A model generated the notes under the pieces. It saw only the letters and a program-made list of their open reading frames with translations. It searched no databases and was not told the origin of the DNA. From CAYRLW01 sp964425215 (GTDB lineage Bacteria > Spirochaetota > Spirochaetia > Treponematales > Breznakiellaceae), in the NCBI GenBank assembly GCA_964425215.1, contig CAYRLW010000017.1:1-59767 (forward strand): a stretch of 59,767 nucleotides of DNA. The letters are read 5' to 3'. Positions 40,019-48,849 of this stretch are shown in pieces (the stretch's first letter is position 1; each line of letters starts with the position of its first letter). Both the position numbers and the translations under genes were made by a program.

Positions 40019-40717
40019 TTATTTTGTAAGCCGAATACGGATATACGCGTTCATTCCGATCATTAACCGTTCGGAACCCTTATCGACGAGGGTAATTTTG
40101 ATGGGAATTACCTGTACGACCTTGGTGTAGTTTCCCCCGCCGCTTTGGGTAGGCAGGAGAGAGAAGGTAGAGACGGTAGCCCGGCCGATGCTTTCGACCT
40201 TTCCCTTAAAGGTTTTCCCGGGGAACGCGTCGATGCGCACGTCCACGTCCTGTCCAATTTTTACGCCCCCAATGTAGCCTTCTTTAATGTTCGCGGAAAC
40301 GTACAAACCCTCCGTATCGGCGATAATCGCCAAGGTGGTTTGGGGCCCGGCCATTTGCCCGACCACCGCAGACGACTGGATCACCTGCCCCGAAATGGGG
40401 GCCTTTATGACCGCCTTTTCGGCAAAGATGCCCGCCACACTACCCAAACCCTGGGGGTTAAGAGCCCCGGAGGTCAGGGCGGAACCGAGATCCTGGCGGC
40501 CCAGGGGATCCCCCGAAGAGACCCGATCCCCTTCTTTGACGCGCCATTCCACAATTTTACCCGGGATTTCGGGTATTACGGCCACCACGTTGGACGCAAC
40601 GCGGGCGTCGTCGGTGGAAACGTACATCGTCCCTTCTATCCAGTAGAAGGCCGCGATTCCTAAAACCGCCACCACCGTGATCCCTAAAAACATAAACACC
40701 ATATTCTTTCTGGACAT
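40019..40717 (-). CDS. short EmrA/HlyD-type membrane-fusion protein
   Basis: 232 residues. N-terminal membrane helix (about 6-27), YVSTDDARVASNVVAVIPEIPGKI typical of EmrA, lipoyl halves, then ADTEGLYVSANIKEGYIGGVKIGQDVDVRIDAFPG beta-barrel. Between the lipoyl halves the usual long coiled coil of EmrA is missing; only about 30 residues remain. It therefore cannot reach TolC on its own and probably depends on the lipoprotein adaptor encoded next. The pump partner is the EmrB-like gene upstream. Confidence 0.88.
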   Translation of the reverse strand: MSRKNMVFMFLGITVVAVLGIAAFYWIEGTMYVSTDDARVASNVVAVIPEIPGKIVEWRVKEGDRVSSGDPLGRQDLGSALTSGALNPQGLGSVAGIFAEKAVIKAPISGQVIQSSAVVGQMAGPQTTLAIIADTEGLYVSANIKEGYIGGVKIGQDVDVRIDAFPGKTFKGKVESIGRATVSTFSLLPTQSGGGNYTKVVQVIPIKITLVDKGSERLMIGMNAYIRIRLTK

Positions 40718-40743
40718 GCTATACCTCTCTATTTTTGTTCAAT

Positions 40744-42324
40744 CTATTCTGCCAGGGGGGCCCGGGGAGCGCCGCTGGGAGGAAATTTTCGGTGTACTAA
40801 AAAGAACGCCGGAATTAGGGCCACAAAACTGATCATGGCCGCCACGACGAACACGTCGTCGATACCGTTTATAAAAGAATTCCGCGTTACGATACCATTC
40901 AGGTACGCCAAAGCGCCGACTTGGCCTCGGCTTCCGCCGCCCAGGGCTCCGCTGATCCGAGCTACCGTCCCCGCGACGACGGGGTTGCTGGGAACCAGGG
41001 TCCAGGTAAGCCGAGCCCCGTGGAAGGCTTGCCGGGTGGTGAGGATGGCCGTTAAAACCGCCAAACCGAAGGAACCGGAAACGCTACGGATAATATTGGA
41101 AATAGCCGACGCCCGGCCGATGAGGTGATTGGGGACGTCAGAAAGGGCCGCCGTTTGGGCGGGCATATTGGCGAAGGCCATGACCATTCCCCGCAAGGTT
41201 GCCCACCACACGATCGTAACGTTGGCTGTCATAATGTCCAGCTTGTGGAACTGAAACATAACGAGACCCAGGGCGATGACTCCAAAAATCGCCAACGGCC
41301 GGGGCCCGATTTTATCGTACAGTTTCCCCGTAATCGGCATCATAAGCCCCGACGCCAGGGCCCCGGGCATCAACAGCATTCCCGTTTCCATGGCCCCCAG
41401 TCCCCTAATTCGCTGGAGAAACAGGGGAAGGTAGAATATGGCCGCGTACATACCGATGGTGGTCACCACCACCAGGAGATTGGCCGTGGTAAAGGATCGA
41501 TACTTAAAAACCCTCAGCTCCAAAAGGGGATTATCGGAGGTCAACTCCAGATAAACGAAAAGCAGGAGGGTGAAAAAGCTGATGGTAAAAAGAAGGATGA
41601 TCCTTTCGTCGGTCCAGCCCCAATCGCTTCCCTTAGAAAGGGCAAGGAGCAGGGAAAAAAGCATGACCGCCGAACTGAGGGCGCCGCCCACATCCAATTT
41701 TCCCGCTTTTTTACTGGGAAAATCGGGGAGTACGATCCACGCTAAAAGGATTCCCACGATTCCGATGGGAAGGTTGATTGTAAAAATCCACCGCCAGTTC
41801 ACGTATTCCACCAAATAACCCCCGATGGTGGGACCCAAAGCGGGACCTACCATAAGGGAAATACCAAAGATGGCCATGCCGGAACCGATTTTGTCCCGGG
41901 GAACGATGCTGTAAATCATGGACATCATCGTGGGCATGATCATTCCGCCGCCGATAGCCTGAAGGACCCGGAAAAAAATAAGGGAATTAAGATCCCAGGA
42001 AAGACCGCACAGCAGGGAGCCCGCTACGAAGAGGGCCAGGGTGGCCATATAGAGGCGTTTGTACCCCAGTTTATCGCCGAGCCAACCGGAAAGGGGGACC
42101 ACCACGCCCATGGCGAGCATATAAATCGTGGACACCCACTGAACATCGCTGGTAGCGGCGTTAAAAACGTTCATAATCGTCGGGATCGCCACGTTGACGA
42201 TGCTGGAATCCAAAATGGACATAAAGGCCCCGATCAGGGCGACCATTACCGGGGCTAGCCAATGGGTTACCGGTTTATCCGCAGGGGAACTATCCTTCGG
42301 ATGTTCAATGGTGGAATCGCTCAA
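40744..42324 (-). CDS. EmrB/QacA-family (DHA2) 14-TM drug:H+ antiporter
   Basis: 526 residues with 14 membrane helices. DHA2 landmarks: LDSSIVNVAIPTI in TM1 (motif D1), WLGDKLGYKRLY (motif A), GPALGPTIGGYL (motif C) and NWRWIFTINLPIG. Proton-driven exporter of hydrophobic compounds. TTG start in TTGA overlap with marR. The first gene after the regulator in the efflux operon. Confidence 0.93.
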   Translation of the reverse strand: MSDSTIEHPKDSSPADKPVTHWLAPVMVALIGAFMSILDSSIVNVAIPTIMNVFNAATSDVQWVSTIYMLAMGVVVPLSGWLGDKLGYKRLYMATLALFVAGSLLCGLSWDLNSLIFFRVLQAIGGGMIMPTMMSMIYSIVPRDKIGSGMAIFGISLMVGPALGPTIGGYLVEYVNWRWIFTINLPIGIVGILLAWIVLPDFPSKKAGKLDVGGALSSAVMLFSLLLALSKGSDWGWTDERIILLFTISFFTLLLFVYLELTSDNPLLELRVFKYRSFTTANLLVVVTTIGMYAAIFYLPLFLQRIRGLGAMETGMLLMPGALASGLMMPITGKLYDKIGPRPLAIFGVIALGLVMFQFHKLDIMTANVTIVWWATLRGMVMAFANMPAQTAALSDVPNHLIGRASAISNIIRSVSGSFGLAVLTAILTTRQAFHGARLTWTLVPSNPVVAGTVARISGALGGGSRGQVGALAYLNGIVTRNSFINGIDDVFVVAAMISFVALIPAFFLVHRKFPPSGAPRAPLAE

Positions 42325-42758
42325 CTTTGTTTCTCCTCGTCCGCTTCCAGACAGCGAAGTACCGCGCCCAAGTCGCTCACCAGGCGGACTAACACATCCA
42401 CCGGAAGGTTTTTAAAACTTTTCTGCAGGCTCTCGGAACTTTCTCGCATGGACCGATCGGTAAAATCGATCAGTTTGGCGGTGCTTTTTACCAACACGGC
42501 CCGCCGATCGGTGGGATCCACGTCCCGTTCAAGCCAACCCCCGGCCACAAGCCGGTCCAGCACCCCCGTCAAGGTACTGGGTGAAAGCCCCAGTTGGGTT
42601 GCCAATTCGGAAGCCCGAACGGGCCCGCACTTACGGACCCGCCAGAGAAGTATCCCCTCGGTTAGGGAAAGCCCTTGGTTTTTCATAAAAAAAGAAAACC
42701 GTTTCATGATCTTTTTATGAATAGCCTCGAGAAGTTCGGTTAACTGGATCTCGTTCAT
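42321..42758 (-). CDS. MarR-family transcriptional regulator of the efflux operon
   Basis: 145 residues. The winged helix contains PVRASELATQLGLSPSTLTGVLDRLVAGGWLER and DRRAVLVKST, matching the MarR recognition helix and wing. First gene of the marR-emrB-emrA-mfp-tolC operon, so it probably represses its own operon until a drug-like ligand binds. A palindromic A+T-rich operator lies 36 nt upstream, between it and the divergent SDR gene. Confidence 0.92.
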   Translation of the reverse strand: MNEIQLTELLEAIHKKIMKRFSFFMKNQGLSLTEGILLWRVRKCGPVRASELATQLGLSPSTLTGVLDRLVAGGWLERDVDPTDRRAVLVKSTAKLIDFTDRSMRESSESLQKSFKNLPVDVLVRLVSDLGAVLRCLEADEEKQS

Positions 42759-42794
42759 TCTTTGGTGTCCCGTTAAAAAATAGTACGATAACGA

Positions 42795-42829
42795 ATATTT
42801 CGTATATGAATATTACGTATTCGAAATAT
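42795..42829. promoter_or_regulatory. candidate MarR operator in the divergent spacer
   Basis: Outer arms ATATTTCG (42795-42802) and CGAAATAT (42822-42829) with nested CGTA...TACG (42801-42817) form an imperfect palindrome typical of MarR sites, placed where promoters of both the efflux operon and the SDR gene should lie. Confidence 0.6.
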
Positions 42830-42896
42830 ATCCAGGGAATTAAAAAGAGTCAAGGGATTATTGCGAGGCGGGACGTTTCCTAGTACTATACCGTGT

Positions 42897-43838
42897 ATGG
42901 ATAACACGAGGAATCAACGATCGATCCAACGGGGAATCGCCCTGGTCTCGGGGGCATCTTCGGGCATCGGGGCGGCCTTTGCCCGCCATTTAGCCGCGGC
43001 GGCCGGCGGTCGGGAACGCTACCGGGGCATCCCCCCCTTTGATGAACTGTGGCTTGTGGCCCGCCGGGGGGATCGTTTGACCGATTTGGCGGAAGAGATC
43101 CGGCGAAAGCTGGGGCAGGCCGATGGGGAGACCGTACAAAACGATACCCTCACCATCCGAACATTTCCTGCGGACCTAAACACCCCTGGAACCCTGGAAA
43201 CCCTGGCCAACCGGGCGAAAGAATCGGGAAAAAGCATCCGGGTGTTGATCAATAACGCCGGGTACGGGACCTACGGTCCCTTTTCGGAGAACGATTTAAA
43301 CCGTCAGCTGGGTCAAATCGATTTAAATTGCCGAGCCCTAACCCAATCCTGCGGCCTGTTTGACCCCCTTTTGGAATCCGGGGCCTGGGTTCTGAACGTG
43401 GCCAGCCTGGCGGCCTTTGCGCCCCTGGGAGGGTTCGCGGTATACGCCGCCACCAAAGCCTACGTCCTTTCCCTTTCGGTGGCCCTGGGGGCGGAATGGA
43501 AAAGCCGAGGTATTCGGGTAATGGCCCTGTGCCCCGGGCCGGTGGATAGCGAGTTCGCCAAGGTGGCGTCCAACGGAGCCCGGGAGATCGTGCTCCACGG
43601 CTGGAGCCCCGACAAAACGGTTATGGGAGCCCTGCGGGATTGCGGAAGGGGGAAGCGAATCAGCCTGCCAAAATTTTCGTGGAAGCTCCAGCGGTGGGCC
43701 GCCGCCCTGGCGGGGCCGGTTCTGAGCGCGTTTTTTGCCCAAGCCTTTTTACAACGGCCCCATCAAAAGAGCCAGACGAACGGAGGTTCCGGAACCTTAG
43801 AAACCGAGGCTACCGAAAAAATGGACCAAAAAGGCTAA
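42897..43838 (+). CDS. short-chain dehydrogenase/reductase
   Basis: 313 residues. Classical SDR: GASSGIG cofactor site, NNAGYGTYG, catalytic Ser in NVASLAAF and YAATKAY (Tyr-x-x-x-Lys), then PGPVDSEF. C-terminal basic, partly hydrophobic extension (about 255-313). ATG at 42897 is preferred over the open frame upstream. Divergent from marR, so possibly co-regulated. The last 42 nt overlap the 3' end of feoB on the other strand. Substrate unknown. Confidence 0.88.
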   Translation: MDNTRNQRSIQRGIALVSGASSGIGAAFARHLAAAAGGRERYRGIPPFDELWLVARRGDRLTDLAEEIRRKLGQADGETVQNDTLTIRTFPADLNTPGTLETLANRAKESGKSIRVLINNAGYGTYGPFSENDLNRQLGQIDLNCRALTQSCGLFDPLLESGAWVLNVASLAAFAPLGGFAVYAATKAYVLSLSVALGAEWKSRGIRVMALCPGPVDSEFAKVASNGAREIVLHGWSPDKTVMGALRDCGRGKRISLPKFSWKLQRWAAALAGPVLSAFFAQAFLQRPHQKSQTNGGSGTLETEATEKMDQKG

Positions 43839-45929
43839 TATCCATCCAAAGGCCAGCATAAAAGCGAAGCTAAATCCCATCCAGCCCCAACCCAGCTCGG
43901 CTTTTATGGTGGATAGGGTAGCCATACAGGGGGGAATGGCCAAAATAAACAACATCATAACCAGGGCAACCAGGGGATTAAACAGGGGATCGGAGCGGAG
44001 GGCATCCCGGAGGCTTTCGTTCTTATTCTCCCCTTCCGTACCAACTCGGTATAGGATGCCCAGGGTAGATACCACCAGTTCCTTGGCGGCGAAGCCCGCG
44101 ATGGCGGCCACCGCGAAGTGCCAATCCACACCCAGGGGTTTAAAGGCCGGTTCCACCGCCTTGCCCAATCTGCCGGCAAAACTGTATTCCATCGCGGAAG
44201 CGGCCCGGGATTGGTCCACATAGGTTGCCAGCTCGGCCTCCGTCGCGTTCGGATGGGCAGTTTTATACGAAGTCGTCAGGGTCGACACTTCCTGGGTCGA
44301 CGGCGTATACACGGGCATTTGGGTAATAAACCAAACGATAAGGGACGCGGCCAGGATCACCGTACCGGCCTTTTTTACGTAGGACCAGGACTTCTCCCAC
44401 ACGTGCCAAAGGATACCCCGCAGGGTGGGCATGCGGTACGGGGGCAGTTCCATTACAAAGGGGGTAGGATCGCCCCGGAGTATGGTATTCCGTAGCAGAA
44501 CCGCCGAAAGTAAACCCGCCACGACGCCCACCGCGTACACCAGCATAACCATTAAGGCGGCGTGGTGGGGAAAAAACGCCGAGGCTAGCAGGACATACAC
44601 CGGAAGTTTGGCCCCGCAACTCATAAAAGGGATGATAAGGATTGTCAGAATCCGGTCCCGTCGGCTTTTTAGGGTTCGGGCCGCCATAATCGCGGGGACC
44701 GAACAGCCAAAACCGAGCATCATCGGAAAAACCGACTGGCCGTGGAGGCCGAAGGCGTGGAGGAACTTATCCGTCGCGAAGGCCGCCCGGGACATATACC
44801 CCACGTCTTCTAAAAGGGAAAGGAAGAAAAAGAGGAAAATGATAAGGGGTACAAAGGATAGCACCCCCCCTACCCCGCCGATAATCCCATCCACCACCAG
44901 GGATCGGACAAATCCCGCCGGAAGCAGGGCGGAAAATTGGACCGAAAGAAAGTTAAAAAACAGCTCCAACCACCGCATGGGGTATTCACCCACCACAAAG
45001 GTCAGCTGAAATATGGCCCATAATACGACCACAAAAATAGGAAGGGCGAAAAAAGGGTGCATGATCACCCGGTCTATGGATTCGGTAAACGAGAAATCCG
45101 GTTTTTTTACGATCTGGATTACCTCTTTGACCGCCCCGTGGATGTATCCGTACCGCTGTTCCGAAACGACGATTTCCGCGTCCTTTCCGTAGTGTTTCTC
45201 CAGCCAGAGAACCGCCTCTTTGGCCGCCCCCTCGATGAGATCGGCGTTTTTATGTTGCCGGAGCCGATCGTAGGCGTTGGCGTCCTTTTCCAAAAGTTTT
45301 ACGGCGAGCCATCGGGAGGGAAAACATTGACAAAACGAAGGATCCCGCTGAATAAGGTTTTGAAGAATCGAAAGTTTGGACTCTATTTCGTCCCCGTACC
45401 GGATGTACCGGTTCGGTTGAAATTGTCCCCCATCCAGTACCGCGTCGATTTTATCCAGGACCCCATCGACCCCCGTCCCCTTGGGCCCTACGGTTTTTAC
45501 CATGGGGACCCCGAGTACCGATTCCAGAGCCCGGTCGTCAAGCCGGATGCCCTTAGCTTCCGCCTCGTCGCTCATATTAAGGGCCCCAACCACGGGGATT
45601 CCCAATTCTTGAAATTGAAGACAGAGGTACAGGTGCCGTTCCAGGTTCGTGGAATCCATGACGTCCACGATAACGTCGGGTTTCTCGTCCAAAAGGAAAT
45701 CCCGGGTTACCACTTCGTCGATCGAGTAGGCGGTAAGGCTGTAAATCCCCGGAAGATCGATAAAATGGTACTCCCGATCCCCCCGGATCCGGTTTCCCTC
45801 CCGTTTTTCGACGGTTACCCCCGGATAATTGCCCACCTTTTGATGGGCCCCCGTAAGGGCATTAAAAAGGGTAGTCTTACCGGCGTTTGGATTCCCCGCT
45901 AAGGCTACCCGAATCTTTGATTGGCTCAA
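43797..45929 (-). CDS. feoB: ferrous iron transporter FeoB
   Basis: 710 residues. N-terminal G-protein with GNPNAGKTTLFN (G1), GVTVEKREG (G2), DLPGIYS (G3), NMSDE (G4); helical spacer; then the membrane part with two Gate motifs, including MLGFGCSVPAIMAARTL and IPFMSCGAKLPVY. Imports Fe2+ over the inner membrane, important for anaerobes. TTG start in TTGA overlap with feoA. Confidence 0.96.
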   Translation of the reverse strand: MSQSKIRVALAGNPNAGKTTLFNALTGAHQKVGNYPGVTVEKREGNRIRGDREYHFIDLPGIYSLTAYSIDEVVTRDFLLDEKPDVIVDVMDSTNLERHLYLCLQFQELGIPVVGALNMSDEAEAKGIRLDDRALESVLGVPMVKTVGPKGTGVDGVLDKIDAVLDGGQFQPNRYIRYGDEIESKLSILQNLIQRDPSFCQCFPSRWLAVKLLEKDANAYDRLRQHKNADLIEGAAKEAVLWLEKHYGKDAEIVVSEQRYGYIHGAVKEVIQIVKKPDFSFTESIDRVIMHPFFALPIFVVVLWAIFQLTFVVGEYPMRWLELFFNFLSVQFSALLPAGFVRSLVVDGIIGGVGGVLSFVPLIIFLFFFLSLLEDVGYMSRAAFATDKFLHAFGLHGQSVFPMMLGFGCSVPAIMAARTLKSRRDRILTILIIPFMSCGAKLPVYVLLASAFFPHHAALMVMLVYAVGVVAGLLSAVLLRNTILRGDPTPFVMELPPYRMPTLRGILWHVWEKSWSYVKKAGTVILAASLIVWFITQMPVYTPSTQEVSTLTTSYKTAHPNATEAELATYVDQSRAASAMEYSFAGRLGKAVEPAFKPLGVDWHFAVAAIAGFAAKELVVSTLGILYRVGTEGENKNESLRDALRSDPLFNPLVALVMMLFILAIPPCMATLSTIKAELGWGWMGFSFAFMLAFGWILAFLVHFFGSLGF

Positions 45930-46249
45930 ACGTCTACCCTTAATCCATGAAAAAAGCGGCCCCAGCCCCGGCCCCGTCTTCCGCCCCAGGGGCCAAATCG
46001 GCGTCGGATCACGGGGCCCCAGTCGCCCACGGGGGCAACTTCAACCCCCGCGGCTTCGCTTCGGCGGATCAACAGATCGTAGCCCCGGATACGTACCTGC
46101 ATGGGACCCCGGAATACGCCACCCCGGACGACCATACCCTCCACACCCTCGGTAAACCCCATATCGGCTAACCGTTTTCCGACTTCCTTGCCCAGCACCA
46201 CTTTTATTACCCTAAAAGAAGCGCCGTTCGGCGCGTCGGAAAGATACAT
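45926..46249 (-). CDS. feoA: FeoA-domain protein with Gly/Arg/Trp-rich tail
   Basis: 107 residues. Residues 1-75 form the SH3-like FeoA domain (LSDAPNGASFRVIKV, KRLADMGFTEGVEG, RIRGYDLLIRRSEA). The last 32 residues are Gly-, Arg- and Trp-rich, an extension not usual in FeoA. The frame is open 5 codons further, but ATG at 46249 is preferred because GGAGG lies at normal distance before it while the first ATG has none. Coupled to feoB. Confidence 0.88.
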   Translation of the reverse strand: MYLSDAPNGASFRVIKVVLGKEVGKRLADMGFTEGVEGMVVRGGVFRGPMQVRIRGYDLLIRRSEAAGVEVAPVGDWGPVIRRRFGPWGGRRGRGWGRFFHGLRVDV

Positions 46250-46266
46250 TGGGGAAGCCTCCATCT

Positions 46267-46282
46267 GTTAGATATATATAAC
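46267..46282. promoter_or_regulatory. palindrome upstream of feoA (possible iron regulator site)
   Basis: GTTAGATATATATAAC, 14 of 16 positions symmetrical, containing a TATATA-like -10. It lies 18 nt before the chosen feoA start. A DtxR- or Fur-family repressor might bind here; the sequence is not a strong match to either consensus. Next to it, GTCAAGG (46300 region) and CCTTGAC (46325 region) form a second, separated inverted repeat. Confidence 0.35.
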
Positions 46283-46374
46283 AATTTATAAGAGAAAAGG
46301 TCAAGGTTAGGTCTAAGCGACGGCCTTGACAAGGCCCCGGGGGGAAATAAGAATTGGTGTACTACGGAGGCTGT

Positions 46375-47574
46375 ATGGAAAGGGCAAATTCGGACCCCAA
46401 GAATGTTTTGGTTTTAAATTGCGGCAGTACCACGATTAAATTTCAACTTTTAGAAACCCGTTCAAAGGATCTCTTGATAAAAGGAGCCGTCGATAGGATT
46501 GGGAGGAACGATTGCGTCGGAAAGGTCCAGCGTTTTGACGACGGAAGCGAAAAACGATCAGAGGAACTGCCCAATGGTACCCACGCCCAGGCGCTCCAGT
46601 GGGTTTTTGACCAAATACCCTCCGATACGATCCTCCACGGGATCGGCCACCGGGTGGTCCACGGGGGTAGTTACTTTTCCGAGGCGGCCCCTATCAATCA
46701 GGAGACCCTTTCTAAAATCGAGGAGTGTATCCCCCTGGCGCCCCTCCATAACCCGGTACAGCTGGCGGGGATTCGGGAATGCCTAAAACTCCACCCCGAA
46801 ATTCCCCAATTCGCCTCCTTCGATACGGCGTTCCACCAGAAAAAACCCCTTCTGCACTCTATTTTCCCCCTGCCCCAGGAGCTTCGGGGCCAGTACGGGT
46901 ACCGAAAATTTGGTTTCCACGGGGCCAGCCACCGCTTCGTGGCCCAACGGGCCGCCGAAATGCTGGGCCGTAAGCTGGAAGACCTCCGGCTGGTTACGTG
47001 CCATCTGGGAGGGGGTTCCAGCGTTACCGCTGTCCAAGGGGGCGTGGCGGTGGATACCACCGCCACCTTTGGAACCTTTACCGGCATGCCCATGGGAAGC
47101 CGTTCGGGGGACCTGGACGGGGGCGTTATTTTAGACCTTATGATGCGTCAAAACCTGAAAGCCCAGGAGGTGTACGACATCCTCTATAAAAAAAGCGGAC
47201 TCCTCGGTCTGAGCGGTGTTTCCGCGGACATGGCGGAATTGGAACAATTGGAGGCCCAGGGCCACGAGGGGGCCCGTATCGCCCGGGACTATTACGTCTA
47301 CGCGTTAAAGAAGTTTATCGGGGCCTTCGTAGCGGTGATGGGCGGTATCGATGGGATCGTTTTTACCGCGGGGATCGGTGAAAACGACCCGGACCTGCGC
47401 CGGAGGGTGTGCCAGGATCTTGGGTGGATGGGGGTTCGCTTCGATCCTGAAAAAAACCACGCCAAGGGGCGGGAGCTTATTTTTTCCACCCCCGATTCTT
47501 CCGTAGCCCTCCTGGTGGTTCCCACCAACGAAGAATTGGCCATCGCTTTGGAAGTCTCGGCCCGCTTAGGCTAA
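46375..47574 (+). CDS. ackA: acetate kinase
   Basis: 399 residues. N-terminal VLVLNCGSTTIKFQL, GIGHRVVHGG, KFGFHGASHRF with the catalytic His, THLGGG-like CHLGGGSSV, GTFTGMPMGSRSGDLDG and C-terminal VFTAGIGEND are all in place. Makes ATP from acetyl phosphate in fermentation. ATG at 46375 follows GGAGG; the frame is open upstream. No pta gene is nearby. Confidence 0.97.
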   Translation: MERANSDPKNVLVLNCGSTTIKFQLLETRSKDLLIKGAVDRIGRNDCVGKVQRFDDGSEKRSEELPNGTHAQALQWVFDQIPSDTILHGIGHRVVHGGSYFSEAAPINQETLSKIEECIPLAPLHNPVQLAGIRECLKLHPEIPQFASFDTAFHQKKPLLHSIFPLPQELRGQYGYRKFGFHGASHRFVAQRAAEMLGRKLEDLRLVTCHLGGGSSVTAVQGGVAVDTTATFGTFTGMPMGSRSGDLDGGVILDLMMRQNLKAQEVYDILYKKSGLLGLSGVSADMAELEQLEAQGHEGARIARDYYVYALKKFIGAFVAVMGGIDGIVFTAGIGENDPDLRRRVCQDLGWMGVRFDPEKNHAKGRELIFSTPDSSVALLVVPTNEELAIALEVSARLG

Positions 47575-47602
47575 ACCTTCAGTATGGTCCGGCCTTTACC
47601 CG

Positions 47603-48760
47603 TTACCGGGGACGTTCTTTCCGCTCCAGGGTTACCATCACCGGAAGGTGATCGCTAAGCCCCTTGAGGGTTTTGGGGTTAAACGACAGGGGATAGGCAG
47701 AGTCCCCCGTAAAGGGGGCCCCTTCGGCCACCGCAAAGGAGGCGTATTCCCAAGCCTGGCCGTCAAAAAGGCTGTCCGGACAGAGAATATGATCGATCTG
47801 TTCCCAGCTACTTTGATAAGCGTAGGAGCCCTTCCACAACCCCTTCATCCAGGGGTCAAAAAACGTAGCCCGGGGTGGCGACCAAAAGGAACGGGGAGGC
47901 TTACGATCCGTAATCACCACAAAGTCCGGCTCCCCCAGGGCGTTGGGGGCGGCTTCCGGGTCTCTCGAACCAAAAATTCCCTGAACCAGGGCCTCTGCGT
48001 CGGGGGTATCGGGCAGGAGGGCCGTTATGGTTCCCCCTCCCTGCCGTTCAAATTCGTTGGTGTTTTCGTTCAGGTCCCCCACTACCAATACCGACAGGCT
48101 GGGGGTATTTTGGGTTAGGATCCCCAGCCTTTGCCGAATTACCCGGCTCGCGGCCCGGCGCAGAACCTCCGTAGCCCCCGTATCCCCCAGTTTAGACTTC
48201 CAATGGCAGACAAACAGGGTAAGGGGAGCCCCATCGAAATCGATACGCGCCTCCAGAATGGGCCGGGGAATGGTTTGGCCGTAGGAAGAAATGGAATGGG
48301 TCAGGGCCGAGCTGATAGGATACCGGCTGAGGATACCCACCCCGAGGGACCCCCCGCTCAGGTTAGCGAAGGCGCTCCATTGGTACCCCCGGCGGGCTAG
48401 GGCGTTTTGGGCTAAGTCTTGGAGAATCCTCGGGTTTTCCACCTCCTGCAGGGCTATGATATCGGCCCCACCGTCGGGAAACGAAAGGAGCGCCGCTCCC
48501 AGGGTCTTTAAACGTTCCTGGTACGAGGCGGAATTCCAACCGGCGGAGGCCCGGTACTCGGCGTATTCGGTCCCCGTATCCGTATCGTCAAAGAGGGCCT
48601 GTACGTTCCAGCTTACCAGACGAATGCTCTGGGGAGTCCCTTTGGTTACCGAAGTACCCAAAGCCGTATCGCAGGCGGTGCAGGCGCTTAAAATTACCAG
48701 CGGCGCCGCCAGGGGCACCACAAAAGCCAAAAGGCGGGATCTAAAAGCGGAATGGACCAT
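47603..48760 (-). CDS. endonuclease/exonuclease/phosphatase-fold lipoprotein
   Basis: 385 residues. A lipobox ILSAC with Cys gives surface or periplasmic anchoring. EEP-fold motifs: SWNVQALFDD, DIIALQEVEN, HWKSKLG, VVGDLNENTNEF and SDHLPVMV with metal ligands and catalytic His/Asp. Could act on extracellular DNA, phosphoinositides or sphingomyelin-like lipids; the substrate cannot be told. Convergent with ackA. Confidence 0.85.
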   Translation of the reverse strand: MVHSAFRSRLLAFVVPLAAPLVILSACTACDTALGTSVTKGTPQSIRLVSWNVQALFDDTDTGTEYAEYRASAGWNSASYQERLKTLGAALLSFPDGGADIIALQEVENPRILQDLAQNALARRGYQWSAFANLSGGSLGVGILSRYPISSALTHSISSYGQTIPRPILEARIDFDGAPLTLFVCHWKSKLGDTGATEVLRRAASRVIRQRLGILTQNTPSLSVLVVGDLNENTNEFERQGGGTITALLPDTPDAEALVQGIFGSRDPEAAPNALGEPDFVVITDRKPPRSFWSPPRATFFDPWMKGLWKGSYAYQSSWEQIDHILCPDSLFDGQAWEYASFAVAEGAPFTGDSAYPLSFNPKTLKGLSDHLPVMVTLERKERPR

Positions 48761-48849
48761 AGTATCCTCCCATGCATACTACGGCCCATCCGGACAAAAT
48801 GCTTTAATGTTCCCCGCTTTTTTCGTTCCCCGTTTTTTCGCGTCGCCCC

